Below, piece by piece: positions 1 through 9,589 of a stretch of 32,581 nucleotides of DNA. Positions within the stretch are counted from its first letter, which is position 1; each line of letters begins with the position of its first letter. Under the pieces are notes generated by a model, which was not told the origin of the DNA, did no database searches, and saw only the letters and a list, made by a program, of their open reading frames with translations. The stretch is taken from positions 1 through 32,581 of the forward strand of contig QXVZ01030567.1 in NCBI GenBank assembly GCA_008931825.1, in the 5' to 3' direction. The translations under genes were made by a program, and so were the position numbers. The stretch comes from Phallusia fumigata (lineage: Eukaryota > Chordata > Ascidiacea > Phlebobranchia > Ascidiidae).

Positions 1-19
1 GGGGGGGGGGGGGGGGGGG
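1..19. other. Poly-G run at the window edge
   Basis: Nineteen consecutive G bases open the window. Nothing similar occurs elsewhere in it. A pure G run at a contig edge is more often a sequencing or clone-end artefact than a genomic feature. Confidence 0.7.
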
Positions 20-1054
20 CAAGGCACTTTAAAGTGTAAAGTAGTTTGGAGAAGTGTGCAAAGGCGGAAGGTCAAAACTAGCCGAACCCTTAATCTCCAT
101 TTACACGAAAAACATTTTAGTCTGATAACAGATGTGGAGAGGTTTGTATCTAGTTTTAGTTATCGCACGTGTAAGCAGTTACTTTTGGAATGCACTCGTC
201 ACGAACGCACGTGCGAGGGTGTCACTCGTAAAAAACTTACAGGGGTCTTGTTGCGGTGCCTTTCGCTAGGGGGCGTGACTCTATGCGCCCAGGCAGCGCA
301 GCAGGGGTGATCGCTTTTATTCCTAGAACGGTTCTAAACGCGCTCTTCCTTGCGCTCACGAACTCCCAAGTACCAAAGCGAAAAATAATGAAAGTTTTAT
401 TTTGGGCGAAACAATCAGGTGGTGGCACTGGAGACCAGGTCAACCCACAGCAGTATGTACCAATCGAAGGCAAGAGCGGTTTCTGACTACGGGCACGTAT
501 TAGTTTCAATACAGGGACGAAACACAACAGTGGCAAATTGACTCTCACCGAACTATTATAGGACCAGAGTCACAATTCGATGGAAGCGATCGGAGGATTA
601 ACAATTCTGCAAAACGGCATAAATATAAACATCAGTTGACCACATTAACAAAGGTATTCGTACATTACACAATAATGTCTTACCGGATAAGATACAGGTT
701 GTTCGGAACCGACGTAGCAGTAGCTCAAAGTCTAATTCACTTTTACGGTACAAAATGCACAACTCTTAATCGCTTAAACACAAAAACAATTATAAACGGT
801 TACTTCAGTTAAAGCATGCTGCCTCTACAACTCCCAGTCACTATTGTACACGAGGCAGTCACGATGCCAAGCAGTGATATCAGTAAAACAATGCCAAGGT
901 TGTGACGTCACTGAACTCGATAGTCACCGATAATCGCACAGGGTTGCACAACATTGCGTCAACTTAATGACCGGCGGGAAAACATAGAAGGCATAAACAT
1001 ATGTACAGTGGCGATGTTACAGTACATCTTTTTTTTCATCTTGCATCACTTCAA
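20..1054. other. Non-coding stretch, no gene recognised
   Basis: The part from about 160 to 490 is richer in CpG than its surroundings and carries overlapping open frames on both strands (256-486 plus, 237-548 minus). Neither has a recognisable domain and they shadow each other. A perfect CRE-type palindrome TGACGTCA lies at 903-910; one site alone does not prove a promoter. A T-rich tract followed by AG at 1053-1054 is a good splice acceptor for the exon that follows. Confidence 0.5.
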
Positions 1055-1650
1055 GTTTGGCATCCAAATACATTTTGGAAGTTATGAAATGCATCGTTAA
1101 ACAGGCCACTTGCCCAAGCGAAAACAACCAACTGGCATCAGATGGTATGTTCAATAAGAAGGAAAATGATATTTTGGAATACATCGGTGGCTACACTCTG
1201 TGCAAGGCAATGAAAAAATTTTCCGTTGACCCAATTCTTAAAAATTTATTAGTGTGTGATAAACCTCATGGCTTGTTTATTGGTTTAATTGAAAAAAAGG
1301 CAGGTGCCTTAAAATATCCTTCTGAGCGTTACATGGATTTGGTCAGCCATGTGTATAAAGTTATGTATGCAGAGTGTTTGAAATGCCCACACAATATTGA
1401 TTTTATTCGTATTAACAAAAGTTTTTTATGTGATGAATTTGTAAACAGTTTTGTACATCAACTTGCCATTGAAACCAAAATGAACATAACAGCCATTTAC
1501 GAAATTTTTACATTTGTTATTAACCTATTAGTCAAAGTTTTGTCACATGCTTTTGGTAAAAAGCTTTTTCAAAAACTATTTAAAGGAAAATTGAACAAAC
1601 AAACAAGTGGTTTGCGTGGTGACTTAAAAAAGTTAAGTAAGTTAAAATGA
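1055..1650 (+). CDS. Terminal exon resembling the C-terminus of a THAP/P-type transposase
   Basis: An open frame of about 197 codons starts without a convincing ATG; the first codon in frame is TTG at 1057, directly after a T-rich acceptor-like tract ending in AG. I therefore read it as the last exon of a longer gene rather than a whole gene. The translation contains ILEYIGGYTLCKAMKK near residue 40, resembling the 'YVAGYV.RK' motif of P-element/THAP9-family C-termini, then GLIEKKAGALKYPSERYMDL, like their 'K.RGGL.yPS' motif, and a Lys/Leu-rich end. It stops at TGA and an A/T-rich tail follows. It lies on the opposite strand from the transposase gene at 2843-6598. No upstream exons were recognised. 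The family call rests on short motifs and could be wrong; it may be a decayed transposon piece. Confidence 0.45.
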
Positions 1651-2221
1651 TTTTTTTTTAATTTACACATTTTTTTGTAAAACCTATGCCCCAGACAACA
1701 TGCAAAAGTGCTTTCACATTTTGGTGTGAGATGCAACTGCTATGCTTGTTACCTTTAGATTTTCGGACGTTTCTGCCTTTGTACTACATTTTTACAGTCT
1801 GTCATGCTAAATTCATGTTTGTGCCAAATTCAATGTAATACAATTTTGTCGTTGGTTATCATCAGTTTACTGTAAACTGTTAAAAGCAGGTAAATAGGGT
1901 TTAATTAAATATTTAAAATCAAGAGCAGTGAACAAATATACAAAAATAAGTCTATGAATGTGTTCACATGTACAGAAAGGGACATACTTTTAATGAATTT
2001 TCGACACATGTGCTTATCTGCATACAATGTTTGACACATGCACATAGAACTAGAGAGTTGGCGTTCTCCATATTTTCATTCCACACACTACCACCTCAAA
2101 ATGATGTTCTCCACATATACCATTTCTTTCATTATGTTGGATATATATTCAATGCCCGCATTAAATTGGGTCCCTCAATCCCTCGGCACTTTTTAACATG
2201 TTTGTTTCTGTTAGCATAAAC
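1651..2221. other. AT-rich spacer, nothing recognised
   Basis: This follows the stop codon of the plus-strand exon and begins with T-rich and A-rich runs that could serve as its 3' UTR. I see no RNA gene, no reliable ORF and no clear repeat boundary before the motif at 2222. Confidence 0.5.
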
Positions 2222-2838
2222 ATATGGGTCCCATATGCAATTTCTGAATAGTAATGATGTTTTTAGAACGTGATCAGTTTTAAAAAATTTAAACAAAATG
2301 TAAAGATTTCACTTTATAATCTCACTAAATCATTTCTTACATTATGTCAATTTCAATCTCAATGTCGAAAGCATGAATGGAACCCCACAGTGCGATTAAC
2401 CAATAGTTTGACCTGCATTGACCTGACCTTTGGCCAAGTCGCAGCAAACCGCACAAACGACCCTTTCCAACGCGGTTTCAGCAATGCGCTATAAATCTAA
2501 CAACAACATTGCACTTTTTGACCAACCAAATATAAAAGGCAAAACAGTCAGGGTCTAAACACGTATTTGCAGCTGTAAGGGTAAATACTTGACCGATCAT
2601 GCTAAAATTTAAAACAACCAATGAGAAGCATCCTACATATGTCTGTGGGTGAACCGATGGGTGAATTGGAGTAAAAAGGTGTCAGTGCACAACTTCAGAT
2701 ATGCATCTATCATGTGTGAAAATTTGAATAAATTTGAACAACTCCTTGGTCAAAACGTGGGAACAAACTCGCGTTAGACAGAAAAAAAGAGAGTAAAAAC
2801 AATATGTGTCCCCTTCATGGAAAGGGACCCATAATTAA
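2222..2838. repeat. Interspersed repeat bounded by inverted TATGGGTCCC
   Basis: The left end reads TATGGGTCCC at about 2222 and the right end reads GGGACCCATA at 2824-2833, so the block has short inverted termini. Internal stretches match the large mosaic at 9.6-16 kb: 2410-2495 resembles 11480-11570 and 13898-13995, 2700-2745 resembles 9875-9920, 12070-12110 and 14325-14365, and 2770-2838 resembles 15980-16048. It looks like a shorter copy of the same family. I could not find a clean target-site duplication, so the class (MITE or other non-autonomous DNA element) stays open. Confidence 0.55.
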
Positions 2839-2842
2839 CCAG

Positions 2843-3846
2843 CTAAGCAAAAGCTTTTCGTCTTTTAGCAATTGGCTCATTGCACACTGATGTCCATGGG
2901 TTTTTTGACCCATGAGAACGCGTTGTGTTTGTACCTTTGAGCTTTTTAATTTTTTTTCGTTGTGTTAAATGATGTATACCGTAGCTGACTTGATCAATGT
3001 CAGGATTTTTCGATCGATGTCCCATTTGGCGCTATAAAGAAATAAACATGTTAATAACCTAAAAAAGAACAGTAACCCTTCCACATACAAGATTTCCAAA
3101 AAATGCTTCCAGTACATCCTGTGTAAAGGAGTGCAGACAGACATACTCCATTGACTGTAGCAGTCTTTTCGAAATGTTAATTAGATTTCGTGTGGTGAAA
3201 ATTAATCCTTCCAATGTTGGCTTGACAATAATTTTTTTTGACTCTGTGTCCACAGTTTGCATCTGGATATGACAAGCCCAATGTTTAACAAGTAAAAACT
3301 ATGGCAATGATATAGTTAAAAACATACTTTCCAGCTTAAAAGTGTTTTGATGAATGTTTCTTCCAACCATTTTAATCTTTCGTCCTGTGTAGACCTAATC
3401 GGGCAATTAACCGAACAATTTACAATGTCAAACCACCTGTAAAATCTGTCTGGTTAGTTAAAAAAAAGTTGAAAAAGTGTGTAGCAGTTACTAAAACGAA
3501 CTTTGCAAATAATAATACATATTTTGATGTCCCACTTGCATCTTTAACTTGCTGCAGGCACTTTCCAACTCTCCAACTTAAAACGTCATGTGCTAAGTTA
3601 ACTTTCATCTAAAAGAAACATACAACACTAAATCATTGTTTTTTTACATGAAGTTTAATACTAGTTAACCTTGCTGTAAGGTGTTAATTCAACATGGTCA
3701 GCTGTTAGAGGAGTGGATGAAAGGATGACAGATCTTGATTCCATTTTGTAAAGTTGTTTTATGTGAGTCCAGAGCACATCCTCACCAAACATATTCATGT
3801 ACTTTGCCCCACCTGGCTTGGAGGCATAAAGTGAGTTTCTTGCTGT
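2843..3846 (-). other. Exons 10-14: GTP-binding-type insertion, catalytic Glu and tail
   Basis: Exon 10 starts TARNSLYASKPGG and includes WTHIKQLY and LTADHVELTPYSK, the insertion-domain pattern seen in P-element transposase and THAP9. Exon 11 continues MKVNLAHDVLSWRVGKCL; its donor near 3501 is weak (GTTCGT), so its end is tentative. Exon 12 gives WFDIVNCS. Exon 13 ends FTQDVLEAFFGNL, the 'QD.LE..FG' motif holding the likely catalytic glutamate, and exon 14 begins RQMGHRSKNPD, the expected continuation. The protein ends with a Lys/Arg-rich tail (KRRKAFA) at the TAG at 2845-2843. Confidence 0.8.
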
Positions 3847-6598
3847 CTACAATTTAAAATTATTAGGTGAAAAATTTTTATAGATAAACCACACACGAGC
3901 ATGTCGGTTCAAAGTATCACTGCATCCCAATCAAGCAGGGAACGGAGATATAAAGTTCCCAGGCCTTTTCGCCATATCGAACAATACGGTTTTGGTGAAG
4001 TTTCTCATGAGTCATAAATTTGACATCCATGCGAGCTTTGAGCTTGTACACCGAAAATGAACTATTTTGCAAGCGCTGATGGCTAATTTTGCATAATTTA
4101 CACTAGTGGTCGCTACAGACTCAAACGTCAAACTTAAGTTTAAGTAAACTGACCTTAAGTAAGTGTGATGGATCACAGCACAAGAAAACTGGGCGATCTG
4201 GTGCATGTGGGTTCGGTGCAAACAATGGTCGATCCAACGATATATTTTTTAAACCACTGACGATTTTAAAAAACTTTCTATTGACTGACATGCCATCTGC
4301 CACAATTGCATGCACCTGCACATCCCTTGACTCACATTCATACAACAATTCCCAAAATATAAATGCAAGTTGAGACGCAGGAGTGGTTTTTGTCAGAAAC
4401 CAGGCCAATGGCAGGGAAATTTCTCTTTTAATTGTTCGGATGTAAAACACTGTTGATTAATAATGATTCAATCATTTTAAATTGTAAACTTTGCAGAAAT
4501 TACAGTCCATACCTAAAATGTGAGAAGCAAGATCAACTTTTGTAGAACTCTCACAGAGAAGATCAACAAACCCGACCAGCTTTCCATTTCTTATGACCAC
4601 ATTTTCACGAACTGTGACATACAGCAATTTTTTAGAAACATGTAGGTTAGTGAGCTGCAGACAGTGCACACCGTTTGCAACTGGTGACAGGACATTGGCT
4701 GTTTAGGCTAGTGTAGCCAGATTACGGCACTCCAGTACGTTACATTATTAAAATTTGCCTTACTTTTCATTTCATCCAAGGTAATATATGCAGGCAATTG
4801 GCCACAGTCTTTCATTACCCGATTGATTTCCTCAAGTGCTGTTGCACTTACACCCGGTTGGGGAGAAATACAATTTCTGTAATAAACATGAAATTTCTAC
4901 ACATAAAATTTCAAGAGACAAAATTGTTGTAATATACAATGAAACACTGATGTATTACCTGCTTGTTTTGCCCTAAGTATTTGTCATATTTCACTTTGGC
5001 TAACTGTCACAAATACATGCATTATTCTGTGAAGACATACCTGTACTGTCTAATTGTTTCAGGTGATGGCAGCTTTAAAACTTCACTGCCTCTGACATGT
5101 TTGTATGCTGCAGGTGACCTTGAGTAAAACTCAATAGCCCAGCGAATGACATCTGGATGGTATCTCCTTGCATTTAATGAAGCAGACGCATTATGAATTT
5201 GATTTTCAAAAAACATTTTTTTGCCAACTATTTAAGTTACTGGTGCTGGCATTGCTTTCAAAAACAATCTTTGGAAAAAACATTGCTTTTTAGGCTAAGT
5301 ATTCCATAGCTAGAAAAAAATTAGTTGTAAATATAGTATGATCTAATAACCTGAACTGTTCTGTGAATGCAGTCATCTACCTCAATCGTATTTTCTGCTT
5401 GAGACAAGGCCCCACAAATGTTGCAAAGTGGAGTGTTTTCATTTTTATGGACTGGAAGAACAAATATATGTGTGAAAATAAACTTTGAAATGAGGCTGAG
5501 AAACTGTATATCTATAGCTAACACCTGCAATTGTACAATTTTCACTTCTGTTTATGGTTGAGGTTTAATAGATGTTCCATCCCATTCCATGATAAATGTG
5601 GTTTGCTCTTAGATGTTGGGGTTTTAATTCCCTGGCATAATTGTAGATTTTGTGCAACATCTAAAGCATTTTTACAAAAGAAGGGTAATTTTTTTATCTA
5701 ATTTATTCGTTATGTTTTTTGTCATACCCAGTATGTTGTAAAGAGTGTCGGTACTGGGATCCCCAATATTGGGTGTCTGTACCTTCCAGCCAGACAATGA
5801 AAGTGATATAAGACTTGCATCTGTTCCAAATTCTATCCTAAATTTACACAAACATTGATCAAATATATACACTTTCATGTGATTTTTTCCTGTACTTACG
5901 TATAGCGTGGAAGCAGAACACCCTCTTCTTTATACTCAGCAAATAAGCTATTTTTAAAATTGTAAAATATCCAGTGATCTAAAAAAAGTTTTTTGAAATG
6001 TAGACTGATGACTGTTGATTATGAGTATGAGTGTTTTTCTTACCTTTCATTTTTTCTGGTAGTTTATTTGCTGATTTTACCAGGTCTTCTAGTTTGGAAT
6101 GCCTTTGTTTTACACTATATCTGCGCTCTACTGGTGGCTTTCTTGGTGGTTTAGAAAATGATGACATTTTGGGAAGTTTTTTGCAAGGTGTAGCACCAAT
6201 TTTCAACATTTTTTGTCTTCCTTTTACCAAAATATCTTGGCTGGAAAAATGGTCTTCACATATAGCTGCCCTACAATTTAAATACATTTGATGCTTTATA
6301 GTCTGGTCCGGATGGAACTGACAAGTTGCAGTAGCTATGTTGATGCTATAGTGTGCAGTAAGGAAGGTTATGTGGGCACTTACGTTTCCTTATGCAACAT
6401 TTGCGGTATTATATCACCAGCTGCAACATCTCTCATGGATAGCAAAAAATTTGTTAAATTTTGACGGTGTTTCTTTTCCTCCGCAGTCTTGCCCAAATCA
6501 GGCCTTCTTACAACAAAGAGTGTTGTTTTTCGGCCGTCAGATTTTGCCTTTTGGTACGACGACAAGCATCCCGGCACAGAGCAATTACATGGCGCCAT
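2843..6598 (-). CDS. THAP-domain, P-element-like transposase gene (14 exon blocks)
   Basis: Reading the minus strand with GT-AG splicing gives blocks 6598-6384, 6270-6044, 5978-5900, 5837-5728, 5451-5351, ~5227-5041, 4876-4764, 4680-4513, 4449-4154, 3846-3670, 3608-~3502, 3436-3328, 3262-3089 and 3031-2843, about 750 codons, close to the length of P-element and THAP9 transposases. Codon phase matches at every junction checked except between blocks 5 and 6. The product should bind DNA through its N-terminal THAP zinc finger and cut DNA with an RNase H-fold DDE domain carrying a GTP-binding-type insertion. Family motifs run in the right order from start to stop, so this is a near-complete gene, either a P-like transposon or a domesticated THAP9-like host gene. 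I found no terminal inverted repeats around it. The ATG at 6598 was chosen because the THAP cysteines follow at once. Confidence 0.85.
4154..4876 (-). other. Exons 7-9: RNase H N-terminal part with two catalytic Asp
   Basis: Exon 7 ends in LPAYITLDEMK, where the Asp matches the first DDE aspartate of P-type transposases. Exon 8 continues as IANGVHCLQLTN and then NGKLVGFVDLL, the expected strand-turn-strand of the RNase H fold. Exon 9 carries VHAIVADGMSVNRKFFKI, the 'sDGasvNRkff' motif with the second aspartate, and closes with CDPSHLLK, which corresponds to the 'D.pHLlKt.RN' signature completed in the next exon. Splice phases 2, 1, 1 and 0 agree across all junctions. Confidence 0.85.
5041..5227 (-). 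other. Exon 6: HTH-like region of the THAP transposase
   Basis: The frame reads MFFENQIHNASASLNARRYH and then PDVIRWAIEFYSRSPAAYKH, ending with LPSPETIRQYR before a GTATGT donor at 5040. The 'WHP.vIrWc...S..aYe.lR.sg...LPS..TLr.Y' pattern is typical of the helix-turn-helix segment that follows the coiled coil in THAP9/P-type transposases. The 5' limit is uncertain. The acceptor at 5228-5230 gives phase 1, whereas exon 5 ends in phase 0, and 5231-5309 shows coding-like residues (LSLKSNVFSKDCF) in a frame that does not stay open. Confidence 0.75.
5351..5978 (-). other. Exons 3-5: linker region of the THAP transposase
   Basis: Three short exons (5978-5900, 5837-5728, 5451-5351) join in phase as DHWIFYNF, then TIEFGTDASLISLSLSGW, then VHKNENTPLCNICGALSQ. 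The last has a CxxC pair that might bind a metal. Each intron has a clear acceptor (TTTTTTTAG, AAATTTAG, TTCTTCCAG) and a GT donor. I do not recognise a named domain here. Confidence 0.65.
6044..6598 (-). other. Exons 1-2: THAP zinc-finger domain
   Basis: The first exon begins MAPCNCSVPGC and gives the CxxxxC pair of a C2CH THAP finger. It ends at a GTAAGTG donor after codon phase 2. The second exon starts after TTGTAG at 6271 and restores the frame as TAAICEDHF, which supplies the C-x2-H half. Known THAP domains use this C2CH arrangement for sequence-specific DNA binding. A basic, proline-containing stretch (KPPRKPPVERR) and a charged helix follow, where the coiled coil of this family usually lies. 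Confidence 0.9.
6589..6598. other. Palindrome ATGGCGCCAT over the transposase start codon
   Basis: The ten-base palindrome supplies an ATG to both strands: minus-strand ATG at 6598 opens the THAP frame, and a plus-strand ATG at 6589 opens only a 25-codon frame. Sequence context and the zinc-finger residues favour the minus-strand start as the real one. Confidence 0.6.
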
Positions 6599-6618
6599 CG
6601 TGTAAAGATAAAGAGCAA

Positions 6619-6728
6619 TTTAGGTTGTCCGAAGGATTCAAGCTACAGACTTCCAAAAAAAACTAGAAGCACTCATGCGTGTCCAAAGAAAACGTCACAA
6701 TGAAAACAATGGCAGTTTGGCATCCATG
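6619..6728. repeat. 110-bp direct repeat, copy 1
   Basis: This block begins ~20 bp upstream of the transposase ATG and recurs at 7096-7204 with only about three differences, one in the length of an A run. At its right edge copy 1 continues as ATGGTAAGTT, a splice-donor-like sequence, just where copy 2 diverges. On the plus strand one frame reads LEALMRVQRKRHNENNGS, but no full gene is visible. Confidence 0.85.
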
Positions 6729-6779
6729 GTAAGTTATCTATGGTTCAGGACGCTTTGTCCTATTTTCAGACCGTGTGCT

Positions 6780-6860
6780 CAGGGCTGGATTAACCCATGA
6801 TTGACCATTAAGCAAAATAGGCACGTGCTTAGGGCAACAAGGGAAGGGTAGCACAACAGG
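6780..6860 (+). mobile_element. Fragment of a small DNA transposon or SINE-like repeat
   Basis: The stretch starts CAGGGCTGGATTAACCC and continues TAGGCACGTGCTTAGGGC. Such 'CAGGGCxGGATTAA...GGCACGTGCxTAGGGC' sequences are typical termini of widespread small repeats in animal genomes. I found no matching opposite end nearby, so I treat it as a one-ended fragment. Confidence 0.4.
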
Positions 6861-7092
6861 AACTTTTCATGACCGAAATTTTTTTTTGTTAAGTTTACAC
6901 TTTGAATTACACATACATGTTGGCAACTGTGACAGCTAATCAATAGTCAATAGGCACTGAGGAACTGTAGCAGAAGTTATCACGAATTAGCACATTAACC
7001 CAATCTATTATTTTTTTGCCTATTTGCGTTGGACTTAATAGCTAGTGCGAATTGTTTGGAAGTTCTTGTCCACACTCGCACTGCCCGGCGGA

Positions 7093-7093
7093 N
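7093..7093. other. Ambiguous base N
   Basis: A single N sits at the left border of the second 110-bp repeat copy, hinting at an uncertain join. Another N lies at 32421. Confidence 0.95.
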
Positions 7094-7095
7094 AG

Positions 7096-7204
7096 TTTAA
7101 GTTGTCCGAAGGATTCAAGCTACAGACTTCCAAAAAAACTAGAAGCACTCATGCGTGTCCAAAGAAAACGTCACAATGAAAACAATGGCAGTTTGGCATC
7201 GATG
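7096..7204. repeat. 110-bp direct repeat, copy 2
   Basis: Nearly identical to 6619-6728. It starts three bases after an ambiguous N at 7093, so the duplication may be a gap-joining or haplotype artefact as well as a true duplication. Flanks on both sides are unlike those of copy 1. Confidence 0.85.
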
Positions 7205-7206
7205 CT

Positions 7207-9589
7207 ACATAGTACTTTAAACAGTATCTAAAGATCAACAGCACCAACCTAAACATTAAGGTCAGGTACGGGTCTGTTAAATTTTGTTTGCCGGGCCTGG
7301 CTACATTTCGTCAATAATTTTTTACGTTAAACTAAAGAAAAAGTTTTTGTTGCGTTTTGCTTGAGAATATTTTTTAACGTATGCAAGCCTTGTATCTGTG
7401 TCGCATGGTCAAATCCGTGGTTTGGGGCGTGACGTCGTGCTTGTAACCGATCGCTTCTTCTGCTCAACCACTGGTGCTGTCTGTCTGGAGACTAGCTTGA
7501 CGCTAAAACTGTTTCATATAGACTTGTCTTATCGTGGCTGTTGCGAATAGAAGGGAATCATTCCATTGGGTTGGAATGATTCCAATGGAATCGGAATGCG
7601 GAAACGAGAATTCGGGCTGCTCTTTGAATATTTTCTGCCAAATCGCAAATATATTTAAGATGTTTGATTGTGTCGTGAGATTTTATATGTTGCTAAGAAC
7701 GATTGGATAAAAATATTTGAAAGTCATTAGAAGTCGGATGGAGTGTTGGCCTTTTGCAATACGCTGTTCAGCATTCTTTGCAGACATGGGCGCCGGTACG
7801 TAAGGACAAGTGGGGCACTTCCCTCCTGGAAATCCGTAAATTGGAACTTATTAATTTTATCTGTTCTATTAAAACGTTTAATGAATTAAAAAGTATGTTC
7901 GTGTTAAGATTTGCCCCCCTTGGAAAATTTCATGCCGGCGCCATGATTGCAGACCGAGCGCCGAATATATAGGTCTATTTTGGTGCTAAATACATGTCTG
8001 TGTCAAACTGCCCTTAGAAGCGGTGGGATTCCGCACCCCCAGTGTGTAAATGTGCAAACATTTAGAAATACATAAACTTCACTTAATTCGGATCTTTGCT
8101 AAAAAATCCGTAAAAAAGTTGCTTTTTTACAACTTCTAATCAGGACTTTTTTACTTTACAATGTCAAACAGGCAAAAACTTGCTATCTCCATAAGGCACA
8201 CGTATAGGCCTACAGGTCCGCAGTCGTGGCAATGCAATCAAAAGGTGAATTATTTTTTAAATCCACGTCTGCAAGGCGATGAGGCAAAAACCTTGTCCAA
8301 AATTTTGTTTGGGGGATTTCTATTTATCTGTCTGCGCCCAATATATTTTATTTTGATTGTTTTCAAAAAAGGTATATGGTTAAGAATAAAATCCTAAATC
8401 CGAAGTTTAATATTCAAAGCGGGTTCGAGGCTGGTTTGCTGCAGCTTTTGAAACGATTTGAGCACTTCTGGAAATACTTATGAAACATTTAAGCGATGGC
8501 ACAAACCGTTTTAACCGCGTTCAAAAGCTCTCCCAATATGACGCAATGAAGCGCGAAAAACACGGAGAGCAGAGTCATATTTGGTTGATCAAGGTTGGAC
8601 GCGCCGCAGCTACACCGTAAATATAAGACGTTATGTGACGGGGCTCACAAGAGAATGAATGTTGGCGCATTGTGAGAAATTTAACTGGGGAGGAATGTTG
8701 GTGGACCGAGCCGGGGCGGGGTCTCCTAGGAGTTTTAGAAAGACGAGGAGAGGAGTTAAGACATCGAAAGAAATCTTAAAGTGTGCGAAAAAACAAAACA
8801 GAGTAAAGGTGAATATTATTTATTTTGAAAATGTTCAGCACCAAAGCAATAACATTAAAAACACTGCATGGCTTAAAAACGTCCAGACAAAAAGCGTTAC
8901 AAATTTAAAAAGCCCTAAGGGCGTCAGTTACCAAACAGCTGTGTTTATCGGAATAAGGGTTTAGATATGAGCAAAAAACACACCTAGTGCAACCAAACTA
9001 AAAAAACCGTTGCTTAAAACATTAACATGCTAAGCGTTGCGCAATCCGGTAAATTTGTACAATCAAAAATAATGTAGGTACGTAAGCCACGGCAAATTGC
9101 ACGGTCAATAAAAAAGAGGCAGCCAGCACGATTTACAAAAGCAACTCGGAGTAAAAACGAGAGACAAAACAGTATGCGTTTTAAAGTTTACTGCACTGTA
9201 AAGCATTACAGACAAACATTATCTCTGACAATGAACAGTGACAGGGAAAGCCGTAACAGCGAAATAGCCTAATTAACAGCGAAAGCCGCATTTACATGGT
9301 GTTACAGAGAAACAATATTAAAAATATAAAAACACAAAACGATAAAGTTGGGCGAGATTATGAAAGAAGAATTGTTCTAGTTTTTGTTCTAGGTTAAAAC
9401 GCGTAAATAGTTCACAATGTTAAACATATAATGGAAAACAGCAAGCAGTGTAAACGTTTAACCCGAACCCAATACAACGACTACAACAACTTTAACCATT
9501 TACAGTTACACAATATAGCTACAAAATGAAGATATTTTCTATGGCAGGTGGAATGAAAATTTCGTCAGCGTGACAAGTTAACCCATCAA
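7207..9589. other. Long non-coding stretch
   Basis: No gene, RNA gene or bounded transposon was recognised. The longest plus-strand frame (8659-8964) has no domain and no splice or codon support. Two perfect hairpins are present: 7554-7583 (12-bp arms) and 8110-8130 (GTAAAAAAG, 3-base loop, CTTTTTTAC). Confidence 0.5.
7554..7583. repeat. Perfect 12-bp hairpin of GGAAT-like repeats
   Basis: GGAATCATTCCA and TGGAATGATTCC are exact inverted copies separated by six bases, and GGAAT-like words continue to about 7600. It could be a short degenerate satellite or a transposon remnant. There is no poly-U tail typical of a terminator or small RNA gene. Confidence 0.7.

Noticed and set aside
237-548. 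Overlapping open frames on both strands in the CpG-rich 5' part
   Set aside because: They shadow one another, have no recognisable domain and no splice or codon support.
8415-8430. GGGTTCGAGGC, resembling a tRNA B box
   Set aside because: Not the B-box consensus, with no matching A box or cloverleaf.
8659-8964. 101-codon plus-strand frame
   Set aside because: Lys/Asn-rich composition of an AT-rich non-coding stretch, no domain, no flanking exon signals that fit.
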